NCBI GenBank assembly: GCA_031472005.1
Contig: PZJY01000008.1
Coordinates: 2,418,001 to 2,482,000, forward strand
Reading direction: 5' to 3'
Origin: Tetracladium setigerum
Lineage: Eukaryota > Ascomycota > Leotiomycetes > Helotiales
DNA length: 64,000 bases
Positions 23,801 to 36,089 of the stretch are shown piece after piece. Each line of letters starts with the position of its first letter. Within the stretch, counting starts at the first letter, position 1. A program made the translations under genes and the position numbers. The notes beneath the pieces were generated by a model. The model had not been told where the DNA came from and did not search any database. It saw only the letters and a program-made list of their open reading frames with translations.

Positions 23801-25634
23801 ATCTCGCCTTCGCCCTCCTTGATCTCTGCTTTCTCGCCCTTCGCTGGTTCTTTCAGGACTTTGGATGCCTTGATCGTCTCGCCCCTTGCCTTTTTGGCTT
23901 CGTTGATACGCTTTCGTTGACGTTGGAACATCTGCTTAACCTGATTGCCCACAGCTTCGGTGACTTCCGTGTCCTTCAATTTAGCGATTCTCCTGGCGGC
24001 GATACGCATGTAAAGGCCGTCCCAGCCACCCTCTACTTCCACCTTTGCACCGAACCAGTTTTCCGTGACGGCGCGTAAGCAAGGGAGAGCATCCTCGCGT
24101 TTGAACTCGTTAAGAGACAAGACGTGGGGGAATAAAGGGGTCGTCTTGTTCTTGTCCAAGAATTCGCGGAGTTCTTGTTCTTCGCCGTGCAGAATGAGAG
24201 TGATCTTACCCTTCTTCTTCTCGGCCTGTTCGAGGAGGTAGTTGAGGGCAAGTTTGTCTTTGTGCTTGTACGAAATAAGGAGGTGTGCATTCTCGATCGT
24301 CAAAACACCGCCGTCGTCAAGTCGCTTGAAGTAGTCTTCCAACTTGTCGTTCTCGATGATGTAGCTGGCCTCTCGTTCAATTCGGTTATCTTTTGCAATG
24401 CCGCAGGAAACCAGGTATTTGCCATAACGTTTGGCGATCTTGTCTTTGCCTGATTTTGGTTAGTCAGGTGATATTCCGAAACTCACAACATTCGAGATTC
24501 ACTTACCAGTCGAGGCTGGACCCATCAGCACCACACCAAAGAACTTCCCCTCCCATGGATCCTTCTCTTTGTAGCAGCGCGAGACGGTGTCCTTGATTTT
24601 CTGGAAATGATCCTTGACATGTTGAGGTCCGATCATATCCAAGATTTCGGCCATCAATTCTCTCGAGTGGATCTTTTCCGAAGGGTCGACCTTCTCTTCT
24701 TCCTTCTTTTCGTCTTTCTTCTCTCCAGGCTTCTCTTTCCCATCCGCTTTCACGGGTGCTACACAGTGTGTCATTAGTTGTTTTTCTCTTATTCGCTCAG
24801 CTGGTCAGATGACTTACTGTCTTCCTCCTTCTTGTTTTTGGGACAGTGAGGATCCGTAGAGTGAACTTTCTCTTGACTGCCCTCTGCAGGAACACAGACA
24901 CATAGCTCCCGGAAGACTCCTGCTGTGAAGACCTCATTTCGAGATACCTGGTGATCGACATTCCAAACACAGCTAGTCGTCTGGTCACGGGTGAGGTAAA
25001 AGAGTATTTCCAACTGGGCCACCTTTTCCACAATGAATCTGGGAATCCAAGACCGAGTTTTGTCCAACTCAAAACGTAGCTCAACCAGTTTTCGGAACTC
25101 TTTGAGTTCGTCTTTTAGGTTGAGAGAGGGCTGGTACGGCAGCAGCATGTCACACCGCTGAGGCGGTGAGGATTGTGCATCGGCCTCCTGAACGATGGCA
25201 AGCACGTCCTCCTCACCGCAAGATGCTGCCTTTTGCCCCTGAATGATTTCCAGCAGCTCGGAATCATCCTCGTGATTGCTAACGGCCGCCGTTTCTTCCC
25301 CCAACACAACTTCGGTCAGTTGTCGTTGACTTTGCGTGCTCCGCAGCCGGGTGGTGGACTGACCGCCTTCCGGGCGGGGGCCAAACCACAGGGTGTGGAG
25401 CTTGGATAAGCGATCTAGAGCGGTGATGATGTTTTGGCGGAGGGGAGGAAGCTCACTCTGTGATGATGACTCTGGATCTGATGGATTTGATGGGGAGGAT
25501 GTGGATTTTGAATGTGTGGTGGTGGTGTTCTTGTTGGCTTCCTCGAGGAAGTTGATGGCCTGGACCAAGAGATTCTGTGATGTCTCCAGGCAGCCTCCAA
25601 GGCCGCCCGGAATAGGCATTATTAGATCGACCAT
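20811..25634 (-). CDS. large protein with three CbxX/CfqX-type AAA modules
   Basis: Exons on the minus strand 25634-24818, 24758-24507, 24449-22562 and 22512 to the stop. An N-terminal region of about 270 residues precedes AAA module 1 with a degenerate Walker A (GPASTGKD) and no Walker B Asp-Glu (VLTIENAH). A long acidic, Ser/Thr/Glu-rich linker follows. Module 2 has GPPGTGKTVVAKLYG, SDLIGKYIGDSE and NVLVIDEAYMLY; module 3 has GPPGTGKTTTARKIAQ, DLIGSYIGQTGPKT and KVLFIDEAYRLAEGG. Modules 2 and 3 resemble the Rubisco-activase-type CbxX/CfqX (SpoVK-like) clade. The literal frame ends at 20811 in an Arg-rich tail. A one-base shift near 21253 gives instead a Lys/Glu-rich tail ending SLEVATAAMEEMLAERKARD with a stop at 20923, which I think is the real end. 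Role unknown; probably a remodelling ATPase. Confidence 0.85.
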
Positions 25635-28122
25635 AGTATGTACGGTGTCTAATGATTATGTGGTGGATTTAGTTGTTTGTCTGTCTGTCAGTCAGAGAGA
25701 GAGAGAGACGAGCGGTATGAGGAAGGAAGAAGAGGAGGAGGAAAAGATGAAGATATGGAGGGAGTACCGACCCATATGAGGAATTGTCGGATTGCTAAGG
25801 ATAGGATAGCTAGCCTCTCGATTCCCTGCGATTGGCGGATGGTGGCTGCGTGTTACCTGCAATCCGTGTCAAGTGGTGACTCGGTGACCAGATTGGTAGC
25901 GAACCCTGCACTTGACTCACTACCGCTACTGCCGTCGAATCAGTAGAGGGAAAGGGGAGAGGAAAGGAAAGGAGGCTCTAAAGATGGCTCTCGGTGTATG
26001 GAGTGGCAACGGGAGGTGCAGAAAGGTGCTCAGCCTTGCGTGGGGATGGGATGGGATGGGATGCTGGCTATCAGAACCGCCTACGCTAGGCCGGGGTGAA
26101 GGCGAGGTGCCGAAGGCTGCCAAAAGAAAGGCAAAGGGAATGATGTGCAGGGGAGGAGGAGAGGGGTGATTTACCTCTTGTATCTAAATCTAATAGAAGA
26201 AGAAGTGAAAGAGAGTTGTCTGAAAGAGTTTGTAGGCAGAGGTAGTAGCCACTCAGTGATCAAAGGGTGCCAAAAGAGAGGCAACAGGAGATGGTTGTTT
26301 GATGGTTGATGGAAGAAGCGGGAGTATGTTGCACGGCACAGACAGGTCAAGCTGAACCATGCGAACCAGTGTCCTGACAAGGCTGACAACAAAAGAACGA
26401 CGCCGAGAGTGTCAAATGATATTAATATACAGTCAAGCAATCAAGGCAACGACCTCCTCTGCCAGAAGTGTGGAGAAGAAGTGTTTTTGGGGGTGAGGCA
26501 ACAAGGTAAGTCGTATACAGTGGTAAGCGACAGAAGAGTCCGGATGTCAACAAACGGACCACCACCACATTTGTTGTTTGTCAGAGACATTATCATCCAA
26601 GTGAAGATATATCTATATTCTGTCCGCCTTACTTTTTACTGTTCATCTATCTGTAATGATGAATGTGCAGCATCACCGCTGGCCATTGTATTTCCGTATG
26701 AAGTACCTATTCTATCCTGTTGTGTTGACCTGCAGATTACATTCAAAACGGTTGAGAAGGAGAGAACAGGAAGAAGGAAGAAGAGTGAAGAGTGAGGCGA
26801 GCAGGCGAGCTGCACCACCACTGCACTGCATTATTTTCAGGGTCTTAGGGACGCTACCAGACGCTACTACAGGGGTGGGGGAAGCGGGTCCAGATCCCAC
26901 TGTCCCACTACTGTCCCAGCGGAAGCCAGCGGAAGGAGTCGCCAAGCATCTGACTCGTCGCTCCCCGGATTCGTGTTTCTTTGTCTGCCTGTGACTGACA
27001 GATGGGAGGGAAGAGAGAAGAGAGAGCTGTTATCTCTTGGTACAGTATCTCCTCGTATCCTGATCAAGATCTCCATCTACAACTCGTATATCACGAACAT
27101 CCAAAAGAGCAAATGGTGCTGTCACTAAGGTAAGAAGATCTTACTAAAGTAAGTAGTCAGAGAAGGTCAATGTGCTGCTTCTAGAAAGAAATATTGATTC
27201 AGTCTGTCCGCCCGTAGTTTATTGAAGGCGCGCATTATGTGAGACTGCTGGCTAGTTTCATCCTTAGACCCAGATCAACACCACCCATTATTCGAGTCAA
27301 GCGATCAAATAGTTCAACCACTATTCTTTCTAGAACAAAAACAGAAACAGAAGCAGAACATGGAAAAGAAGGGGCCAAGAGACTCCTTCCGACGACGTGC
27401 AAGATCTCAAGAGAAGAGATACTTCGCGTATGAAAGAGCCCTCGTCGCCTTCTCAGGAGTCAGTCCAATACTTGTATTTATCATAGAGAATGAATTGCAC
27501 ATGATTCCACAAGCAGAGCCAGCGGAACCGAAGGGGGGCATTAGTAGGTAAGGTAACCACGGGAATGAGGGACTATCGAATGAAGGAGACCCGAGAGAGA
27601 ACATCATCGATCTTCATCGCCCACCGCCATTTTAGGGATTTCTCAACTTTAGCAACCCAATATTGATTATTCTCTCGCAAGAACAGCCAGCACAAAGAAA
27701 TGGCCTATAATCATCTTCATCTATCACAACGGAATGATGAATGTTTCGGCATTATTCTTGCAATCGGGTGGGGATGATTATGGGCCGCTGTACAGTACGT
27801 CTGGTCGGTCAGGTCTTACTTCTTTGTGGTTGGCCAACGCGCGCTTCGCCTTGTGGGTATCGCTTCGTCTCGTTTGTGCTTCTTGATACTTGCTTGTACT
27901 CGGTCAACTAGCCTCATTTTTCTTTATATCATTATTAACAAACACCATAATCATTCATGCTTTTGATTAATTGCTTTAATGCTGATGATCATAGACCCCC
28001 ACACGAGACATCCCACCACTTCCCCTCTTCCTCCCCTCCCACCAAACTCAACAATACCGCCCAACTAATTTCCCTCCAAAATATTAAGATTACATATCGT
28101 TGCAGAATATATACAACCTCAC
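25635..28122. other. 2.5 kb intergenic region
   Basis: Upstream of the triple-AAA gene and downstream of the RING gene. It contains short simple repeats (AGAG near 25690-25710, GGGAT units near 26045-26062). No ORF with coding character was found on either strand. Confidence 0.55.
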
Positions 28123-29088
28123 TCACCCAAACTCAATATCACGAAGATAATACACCAACAACACCAACATCAAAACCACCACCACAGTCACCACCACCGC
28201 CATCCTCACAACTCCAAACTTCCCACCCTCCTTCCCACAACCACACCACTTCCTCTTCTCCACCGTCGACAATTCTTCAAGCATTTCTTGATGAAAATTG
28301 GGTGGCATATACGGCGGTCGCGGCCGGAGGATATTGAAGCGACACGAGCAGATGGGACAAGTATTAGATCGATCGGTGATGAAATGTCTTTTTGCGCATT
28401 TCTCATGACATGTGTCGCCGCAGGGCAGGGAGATGAGTTGTTGTTTTCCATCTTCATCTCCAACCTCCTCCTTTCCTTCATCATTCTCTTTCTCATCATT
28501 TCTTTCGCAGAAACAAGACTTCATCAGAGCATCATTTCCCACAGAATGCATTCCTTCTTCCATTTTCATTCCTATCCACGGTGGCGCAAAGAAATCACCC
28601 ATCTCCTCCTTCCCAATCTCCTCCTCCTCCTGACTACCATCCAAAAAATAACTCCTCTCCAACCTTCCACATCCCTCCTCCACCTCTCTCCTTCTCACCT
28701 CTTCAAAAGCGCCTCTCTCCTCTCTCCTCGCATCCCTTTCCATTCCATCCAAAAACCTCCTTCTCCTCTCCCACTTCTGCTCTACTCCATAAACTTCTCT
28801 GAATTGCGCTCGATCAATCCTAACTCTTCTTTTCGTCCCTCTTCTTTTTTTCGTCTCTCCTCTCGCCTCTCTCACTACTCCTCCTCCTTCCCCCACCACT
28901 ACTTCTTCAAACCCACCACAAGCAACACCAACCCCCTCCCAATCCTCAAACTCATGATCGGTGAATTCCGAAGTCCAGAACTTGCATTTCGGACATTTTT
29001 GGGAGGAGGAATGTACGTCGTTTCGGAGATGGTGAGGGGACAGGTCGGGTTGAGTGATGAGGTGGTGATGTGGATCGTGTGGGTGCAT
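28123..29088 (-). CDS. tail-anchored RING-finger protein (probable E3 ligase)
   Basis: The start is taken at an ATG at 29088-29086 (MHPHDPHHHLITQPDL). An N-terminal QKCPKCKFWTSEF holds a Cys pair. A Glu/Arg-rich central region is followed by a C-terminal RING-type finger: SCFCERND, LPCGDTCHEKCAKRHF, then SNTCPICSCRF. After it comes a single very hydrophobic segment (VVRMAVVVTVVVVLMLVLLV) and a short tail, so it should be anchored in a membrane with the RING in the cytosol. Just upstream, in a different frame, KTKCAVCKQHYSITH could supply a second Cys pair; a short indel near 29090 may therefore hide the real N-terminus. An E3 ubiquitin ligase role is inferred from the RING. Confidence 0.72.
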   Translation of the reverse strand: MHPHDPHHHLITQPDLSPHHLRNDVHSSSQKCPKCKFWTSEFTDHEFEDWEGVGVACGGFEEVVVGEGGGVVREARGETKKRRGTKRRVRIDRAQFREVYGVEQKWERRRRFLDGMERDARREERGAFEEVRRREVEEGCGRLERSYFLDGSQEEEEIGKEEMGDFFAPPWIGMKMEEGMHSVGNDALMKSCFCERNDEKENDEGKEEVGDEDGKQQLISLPCGDTCHEKCAKRHFITDRSNTCPICSCRFNILRPRPPYMPPNFHQEMLEELSTVEKRKWCGCGKEGGKFGVVRMAVVVTVVVVLMLVLLVYYLRDIEFG

Positions 29089-29700
29089 GTGTGATGGAAT
29101 AGTGTTGTTTGCAGACGGCACATTTTGTTTTTGAGTTATGTGGAAGGCATCTCAAAGGTTCAAGTATTTATTTCAGTTCATTTTATTGTATTGTCTATAG
29201 ATAATTGAATCACAAGTAAATATTTATTGAGGTTCGCTCAGCTGAAAGGAATCACCTAGTGTGGTGGAAGGCTGGTCGTGTGACATATCACCACTTTGGG
29301 AATGCTTTTTGGGAGGGGGAAGAATGTGGTGATTGGTAAAGCGGGACAACGCGCAAACTCAACCCCTACTATAGAATCATCCTTCTCGTCCGATCATTCA
29401 CATTACCTTGGCCAGGTAGGTACTAGCTTTAAGTAGTTCAGAAAATAAGATAAAAATAGAAGAAAATAGAAGTTTTGCAGTTTAAAAGGAAGGGAGCAAA
29501 GTCGACATCGGTCAGGTACGCAGGTCGGTGCCGTCCTACCGAGCGTAAGGGAAAATTTACCTTACTTAAAATTGAGGAACTGTCTTGTAAAGAGCCGCGA
29601 CGAACACAAACCTAAGATTACATTATTCTGTTTTTTTCGTCCTCCTCCTTCGTATCCGTTGCCAGCTTTAAAGGTTTACCATATATCAAGTACCTATACT
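29089..29700. other. upstream region of the RING gene
   Basis: Non-coding except for the possible Cys-pair reading noted for the RING gene (29,090-29,155). No other gene seen. Confidence 0.5.
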
Positions 29701-29718
29701 TTAAGCATGCGCAGGCTA

Positions 29719-32700
29719 TATCAAGAAATTCCAACCCTTTTCATGGAGAAAAGTACAGTAACCATTCATTCATGGAAAAATCCGGCCTTGATTTTGTAAT
29801 TTCCCAGAATTATTAAAAATTCAAATTCAAATTCATTGTGTATTGTTTGTACGGGTATGGCGCTCAATCTTCCTCAGCTGTATCGGGATTTTCAACACTC
29901 GTCTGTGACGGGGCGTAAGAGGAGATGGCCTCCACCTTTGTCTTTCCCTTGCCCAATATCAGGAATCCCAACCCTATTTTGGATGTTTCCATAGGATTCC
30001 TCAGCCCTATCTCAGTAAAGTTCAACACTTCCCTTTCGGCGAAGATACGGGTATGAGTTGGGATCTACCCTTTCTTCCTAGGGATGCAGTTGAGTCGCCG
30101 CATGAAATTGAAAATGCAGCCTCTATCCTTTGCCTTTCTCAGCCTATGTACTTACGCCAGGAATTCCGACACTTCTTTTTCTACGAGGTGCATCTCATGC
30201 CTTGGCAGGTGACCTCCATCTTTTTGTCTTCTCCCAACCTAATATCAGGAATATCAACACCTTTAGCTCGAAACGAGTGAATTCTCTGGCTTGGCTTTGG
30301 CCTCCACCCTTCCGTTTTCAACCTAATATCAACGAATTCGAACACTTTATTGGGTGGTGAAGTTGAGCCGCATGGAAGTCGGCATCTATCTTTTGTCCTT
30401 CTTTGGCCGCCTAATGTTAGGATATGAACTACTATATTTGATAACCCCAGTTAAAAGCCACTTGAAAGTTCGCCTTTACCTTTCAAGGTTGTCTTTTCTC
30501 ACCCTATCAGATTTAATTCTTCATAGTTTTTTATCAGTCAGGCCCTGCAATATCAGGAATTCAGACACTTTTGCACGGCAGTTGGGGGATCTCGGCTGCA
30601 CCGGCCTCCACTTTATGCCATTAAATCCACTCTTTTCAACCACGCCCTGCAATATCAGGAATTTCGATCCTTATCAAGCAGCCTTCCTATTGACATCTCT
30701 GCATTATTAGACTCCACCCCTTCCTCAACCTATGAAATTCCCTCAAATCACTCAATCAGGCACTTAAAATGTCAAGAATTCCAACACTTTTAAGCCGCCA
30801 GACCTCCAATCATCTCGTAAGTTCGTGTCTGGAATTGGCCTCCACTTTAGGTGAACCCAGGAGGAGCGAACGAACCTCAGCATAAGTATCTACGTAGTAT
30901 TACTACCCGGCTCTTGCTGAGGCCACATAACCTACCTTGAACAGATAGGTATATTCATGAATTTGCCTTGATTCATTTCTTGCCGTCTTTTATCCTAGGT
31001 AGGTAGGTACCCCTTCTCGACCTACTCTACTATAATCTTACATGCACTTCCCTCTCTTGATCCTTCCATCAAATACCAAACATACCTGCTCTACCAAGAA
31101 TTCCAACACTCTTCTGAAAGTGCAATATTTAAGCCGCATGAAAGTTCATACCTCTCTCCACCTTTTGTCCTTCCCCAGCCCAATTTTTAGGAATTCGAAC
31201 ACTTTTTGCGCTGCGAGACCCCTGCTCTCGACTATTTGGCCTCCACCCTACCACTCCACCCTACCACTTACTTCATCGACCTATGAAATTCCCTCAAATC
31301 ACTCAATCACGCACCTGCAATATCAAGAATTCCAACACTTTTTAACCCACAATATGGCCCTTCTTCAATGTCATCTTGGTTTTTTAGCCTCCACTCTCTC
31401 CCCTCAATTTCTCATCCCACTCAAAAACAAGTTCAAGTCTCCACCCTCTCCCTACTCAACCTATGAACCTCGCTCTTCATAGCCTTACAGCTTTTTCTTA
31501 ACCATGCCCTACTATCTCAGGAATTCCAACAATTTTTATGTAGAGCCGCATATTTTGTAAGGACCCCTCGTTTTTTGAGATCGCCTCCACCCTATCTACC
31601 CTTTCTCGACCCTATGCATACCTTACCTACTATACACTTCCCTCCATCCCTCCATTCCACCTTCAAATACCTACTTGTTCCATCAGAAGATTCAACAATA
31701 CCAACACTCTTCTGAAATTGCAATATTTAAGCCGCATGAAAGTTCATCCCTCTCTCCACCTTTATCCTTCCCCAGCCCAATTATTTAGGAATTCGAACAC
31801 TTTTTTAATTGCTGTGCAAGCCGCAGCAAACAATTATTTGGCCTCCACCCTACCCTGCCTCGACCTATGAAAGTCCCTCAAATCACTTGATCACGCACCT
31901 GCAATATCAGGAATTCCTACACTATTTTTTTTTGGTACTTTTGTCTTCGAGTCTCATGTTGGCCTCCACTCTATATCCTCCCCTCGACTCTTCAATCCAA
32001 CCACCTCAATCCCGCCATCACCTACCTAATACCCTGTACTAACTCTACAGACTAATTACATTTCAGCATATCAATCCTCCACTTTTTATTGACTACAGCA
32101 GACAGAGCCGCATTCAATTAATTTCAAGCCTCCACATTCTTCCTCGACCTATGAACTCCTCCCCTTCAACCACTCAATCACGCACCTACAATATTAAGAA
32201 TTCTGATACTTCTTTGCGCAGAGCCGCATATTTTGTGAGAGCATTTCTTTCTGGCGTTTGGCCTCCCACCTTTATCCTTCTTCAGCCTAACATCAGGAAT
32301 TCCAACACTTTTTGAAGTCCGTATTTTGCGGGCGAATATATTTGGCCTCCACCCTCTCCGTCCTCCGCCTATCAACTTGACTCTTTTCAGCCTTTTGTCA
32401 ATCACGCCCTGCGCTCTCAGGAATTCCGACACTTTTTGGGCGAAAGAGCTGCATCCCCGACACCAATCTAATAAGTCAGCCTCCACCCTATCCTTCTTCG
32501 ACCTATCAACTTCACTCTTTTCAGCCTCTCTCAAGCACGCCCGGCAATATCAGACACTTTTTAAAGACGGGTGGCGCGGTCTTCGCTAGTAGTTAGCCTC
32601 CAACTCTCAGACTCTCTCCCTCCTCGACGACCTATCAACTTTACTCTTTTCAGCCTCTCTCAATCACCCCTAACTCTCTCAGGAATTCCAACCCTCGCTC

Positions 32701-33310
32701 ACAGAAAAAGGGCCCAAAAAAAAAGGATCCCGCCAATTGGCCCAATTACAAATTACACAGTTTAGCCTCCACTCTCTCCCTCCTCGACCCCTCTCAATCC
32801 CGCCCTACTCTCTCAGGAATTCCAACACTTTTTTTGCGCAGAGCCGCATATATCGCGTCGCCCCGTTCCAGTTTTTTGGCCTCCACCCTTACCTACCTAC
32901 CTAACTCATTCTCCCTCCTTCTTGAGCCCCAACTCTGGGAATTCCAGCTCCTCGACCTATCAAATCCCACTCTTCACAGCCTCACAGCTTTTTCCTCAAC
33001 CACGCCCTACAAAATCAAGAATTCCAACACTTTTTGAGCCGCATGGCCGTGTTTTTTTTACTTGAGCCTCAATACGAATGGCCTCCACCCTCTCCTCCGT
33101 CGTCAGCCTCCATATACATATACAACTTCCCCTTAATCCCTTAAGCCCTCCTTACCTGAACTCCTCAATCCATCCATCCATCACAGTACATAAGTACATA
33201 GGCACTGTACATAAGTACATAAGTACATACATACCTACTCTTTCAAGAAACTCCACCACTCACTCTTTTGGGGAGGGAGAGAGGGTGCGTAATTAAGAGC
33301 CGCATGATAA
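29719..33310. repeat. array of about 27 diverged repeat units (core ATCAGGAATTCCAACACTTT)
   Basis: Repeat units spaced about 75-300 bases share an ordered set of motifs. A pyrimidine-rich lead starting GGCCTCCACCCT is followed by the core ATCAGGAATTCCAACACTTT plus more T, then 0-40 variable bases, and often GAGCCGCAT. Clear cores lie at about 29958, 30157, 30241, 30325, 30548, 30769, 31093, 31184, 31318, 31508, 31780, 31900, 32290, 32410, 32810 and 33008, with weaker ones between. A longer subtype inserts about 40 bases (AATTCCCTCAAATCACTCAA or CAACTTCACTCTTTTCAGCC) before the core. There is no long ORF on either strand and no terminal repeats or transposase. I recognise no family; it looks like an old, diverged satellite. 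Confidence 0.8.
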
Positions 33311-33744
33311 GTTCAGTGTCTACTTTTTTATCCTTTTACTTCCTTCCTCCCTCCCTTCCTTCCTTCCTCTCTTTCTTTCTCTCTTTCTTTAACCCTCCTC
33401 CCTTCTTAATCCTTCCTTTCCTTCTTCATCTCAGTTTGAAAAGTCACACTATGTATCTATCTACCTGCTCACTCATGTAGATACATAGATACACATGCAA
33501 AATATGTGTAACATGAAGTAAATTCTTATTCATATATGAATCTTTAATTCATGGAATCTTGCATTTCATTTCATTTCATTTCAATGCATTCCATTTCTCA
33601 AGTCAAATCCGCTTCAAATCCAAATCCGCTTCATTTCGATTTCGATCCAATTCGGATTCGATATAGTACTTATTCATGTACATACACACACAAATATGTT
33701 CCATCTTTATAAACAGGGTGTATAACAAAAAAATCTTATAAAAT
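33311..33744. other. simple-sequence flank between the array and palI
   Basis: Pyrimidine-rich (CCTTCCTTCC, CTTTCTTT) and TTCATTTCATTT / CAAATCCGCTTC short repeats. Lies 3' of palI. Confidence 0.55.
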
Positions 33745-36089
33745 TTATAACGCTCCTCCTCCCGGATACGCGCTACTTGGAGTCATACCACCACCACCTC
33801 CTCCTCTCCCGCCACCACCACCACCACCTCTATACCCACCTCTCCCTCCTCGCCCACCAGGTAGCTGTAACTGGAAATCTGGATTCGAATTCAAGACGTC
33901 TCTTTGAGGCGGTGCCTGGTTAACCGGTCGTCTCGGCATCGGCTGCTGTCCATAACCACCACCCCCGGCCTGCGCAGCGTTCCATCTCGGGTTGACGCCG
34001 CGTTGTGAGACGGATGTGAAATTTGAGCGATCCGACTCGGCTGGGCTTCGTGATCCGGATTGTAAATCTTCGTAGGATCGTTGGCTATCTAGGCCGCCGC
34101 CGAGGGGTTGGAGAGAGTAGTTGTTTGAGCCTGGGCCGATGTTGTTGTTGTTATTGTTTCCATAGCCGGGAACGGGTGGGGGTGGTTGTGTGTTAGGGTT
34201 GGGCTCTGCAAAGCGCGGGTCTACATCTTCATAATAGTGGTCAGAACTGGTTCTCGTGTGGCCTCCTTGAGCCGTTCGGTTCTCGATGGGAGGTTCGGCG
34301 GCGGGCCTGGTACCTGGATTTAAGGGAGACGATCGGCCTTCGTCTTGCCAGGCTTGTCTTGGGGGGACATATCTAGAACATATCTGTCAGTATACTCAAC
34401 GAGGATCCAGCCAACATGACAGAAATGGAAGATGAACTCACTCATCGGTGCTATATCTACTTGATTCTGTCGTTATCGTCTGAGGCCTGTCCAGTCGTTG
34501 TTGTTGAAGTCCCACCATCCCAGCCACATCGCCATCACTTGCTCGGATATTTCCAAATTGGCCAAATCCACCGGGGGCAATCGATGGGCTTGGACTTCCG
34601 GTCGTCGCATCCATCTCTATTGCCTGTCCAACTGGTCCCGGTCCGGAATATGTGCTTGGTAAAGGAGGGGGGGATTCTGCTCGCGCTAAACTTGAACGGT
34701 CATCTGGAACGTTGTATGCGGAGTATGCATTGGGACCAGGCCCACGGTTGTCTCCGTTATAATCTTGCTCTCCTCCATATCCATTGTTTGGCGCTCCTCC
34801 ATACCCATTATTTGGTGGTGGAGCTCTTCCATATCCTGGTGGTGGCCCATTTCGACCTCCTCTCATCATCGGTCCTCCACCCATTCCACCGGACATATCA
34901 TTTGGTCCACCCCTATAAGGACCATACCCACCTCTTGGGGGACCGTATCCGCCTCGCTGTGGTGCATAACCCCCTCTCTGAGGCCCGTAACCTCCTCTTC
35001 CATTAGGTGGATATCCCCTCGTGGTCCATAACCGCCTCCTCTATAGCCTCCTGGCATACCTCTTCCTCTCGAATTCATCGAATTGTCAGAGTACTGACGA
35101 TTTAGTGATGGATCGACTGAAGGATCGCGACTTCTCGAAGATCCATATGCCGATCCAGGAGGTGGTAATGGAATTGGATTTCCGTATTGATCGCGCGGCG
35201 AATTTCCTCCCTGTCCATATCTATCACTGATGGCCGTTCCTGGTGCAATGTTGGATGGGTCGGAGGGTGATCCATTAGTTAGAGGTACTCTCTCATCGTC
35301 CGCTCTCTCAGGTTCCTTCTTGGCCATCTCAAATGTCGCAAAGGCAGGGAGTTTGTCGACTGTGGAGCCTCCAACCAACGTATTGCTGTTGTCCGTTGGA
35401 GGCACAGTCCCTTGTCGATTGAAATAATTTTCCCCATTCATCTCAGCATTCTCTGCAATGCGACGCTTTCGAGCTTTCCGGCTAACAAGAGTTCGGCGCA
35501 TAGCACAAGACACGATGCCACTTGCTGCAATGAGGATTGTTGCCGCGAGAACAATATACGAGCCCCAGGCCATATGCGGAACAAAAAGGAGAACATCGAT
35601 GAGGAAGGATAGAAGGGCGAGTACGAGGGTGAGGATGCTCAATATAAAGATGGAGAGGAGGTATCGAGGAGAGTGTGAAGTCGAATGGAGATGAGCAGCG
35701 GCGGAGAGAATGGTCATCACCAGGGTGAAGAAGGCGGCAATGGGGTGCACGATGAGGATGGAAGACAGAGTCGCTCTCGTGGCAGTTGGGAGGTCGAAGC
35801 TTTCTTGTTGTTCGTTGTTGAATAGATCGGCTGGACGACAGTATTCTTGTTAGTATCTCGACGGATGCACGTCATGCGCAACCTCGGAAGTTGCAAACTC
35901 ACAAGTCGTGTATCCCACTTCAATCGGACTACATCCTGATGCTTGACAGTATCCAAACACGCCAAAGTCAACTCCTCCGTACGAGGCCAGCGGGATTTGT
36001 TTGATGATGGGAGTCGAGATGACGGAGATCATCAGCAATACAAAGGCCGCGAAGAGCAGGATCGTGAGGGGGGTTGCCGGGCGCAACAT
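33745..36089 (-). CDS. palI: pH-response regulator palI/RIM9-like protein, frameshifted
   Basis: Exons on the minus strand 36089-35903, 35830-34442 and 34372-33745. The start MLRPATPLTILLFAAFVLLM is TM1. STPIIKQIPLASYGGVDFGV, then three further TM segments (MHPIAAFFTLVMTILSAAAH; SPRYLLSIFILSILTLVLAL; WGSYIVLAATILIAASGIVS) and CAMRRTLVSRKARKRRIAEN form the conserved membrane part. The long cytosolic tail is rich in Gly/Tyr/Pro/Asn and ends with RGVNPRWNAAQ and NPDFQLQL, as in fungal palI. PalI/Rim9 assists the PalH/Rim21 ambient-pH sensor at the plasma membrane. The frame is broken at a run of four Cs (35015-35018): GGYGPRG is followed one frame over by YPPNGRGGYGPQRGGYAPQ. The exon sum is one base short. 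Confidence 0.88.

Noticed and set aside
26040..26065. GGGATGGGAT run as a telomere-type repeat
   Set aside because: Not the TTAGGG repeat of filamentous fungi and only a few units; ordinary simple sequence.
29719..33310. Repeat array as a protein-coding repeat (minus-strand pieces such as MRLCAKKVLEFLRE)
   Set aside because: Frames break within and between units and no unit keeps an open frame across its neighbours; the conserved boxes are short and the sequence between them is free.
29719..33310. Repeat array as CRISPR-like repeat-spacer structure
   Set aside because: The host is a eukaryote, the repeats are diverged and unequal in spacing, and no cas-type gene is nearby.
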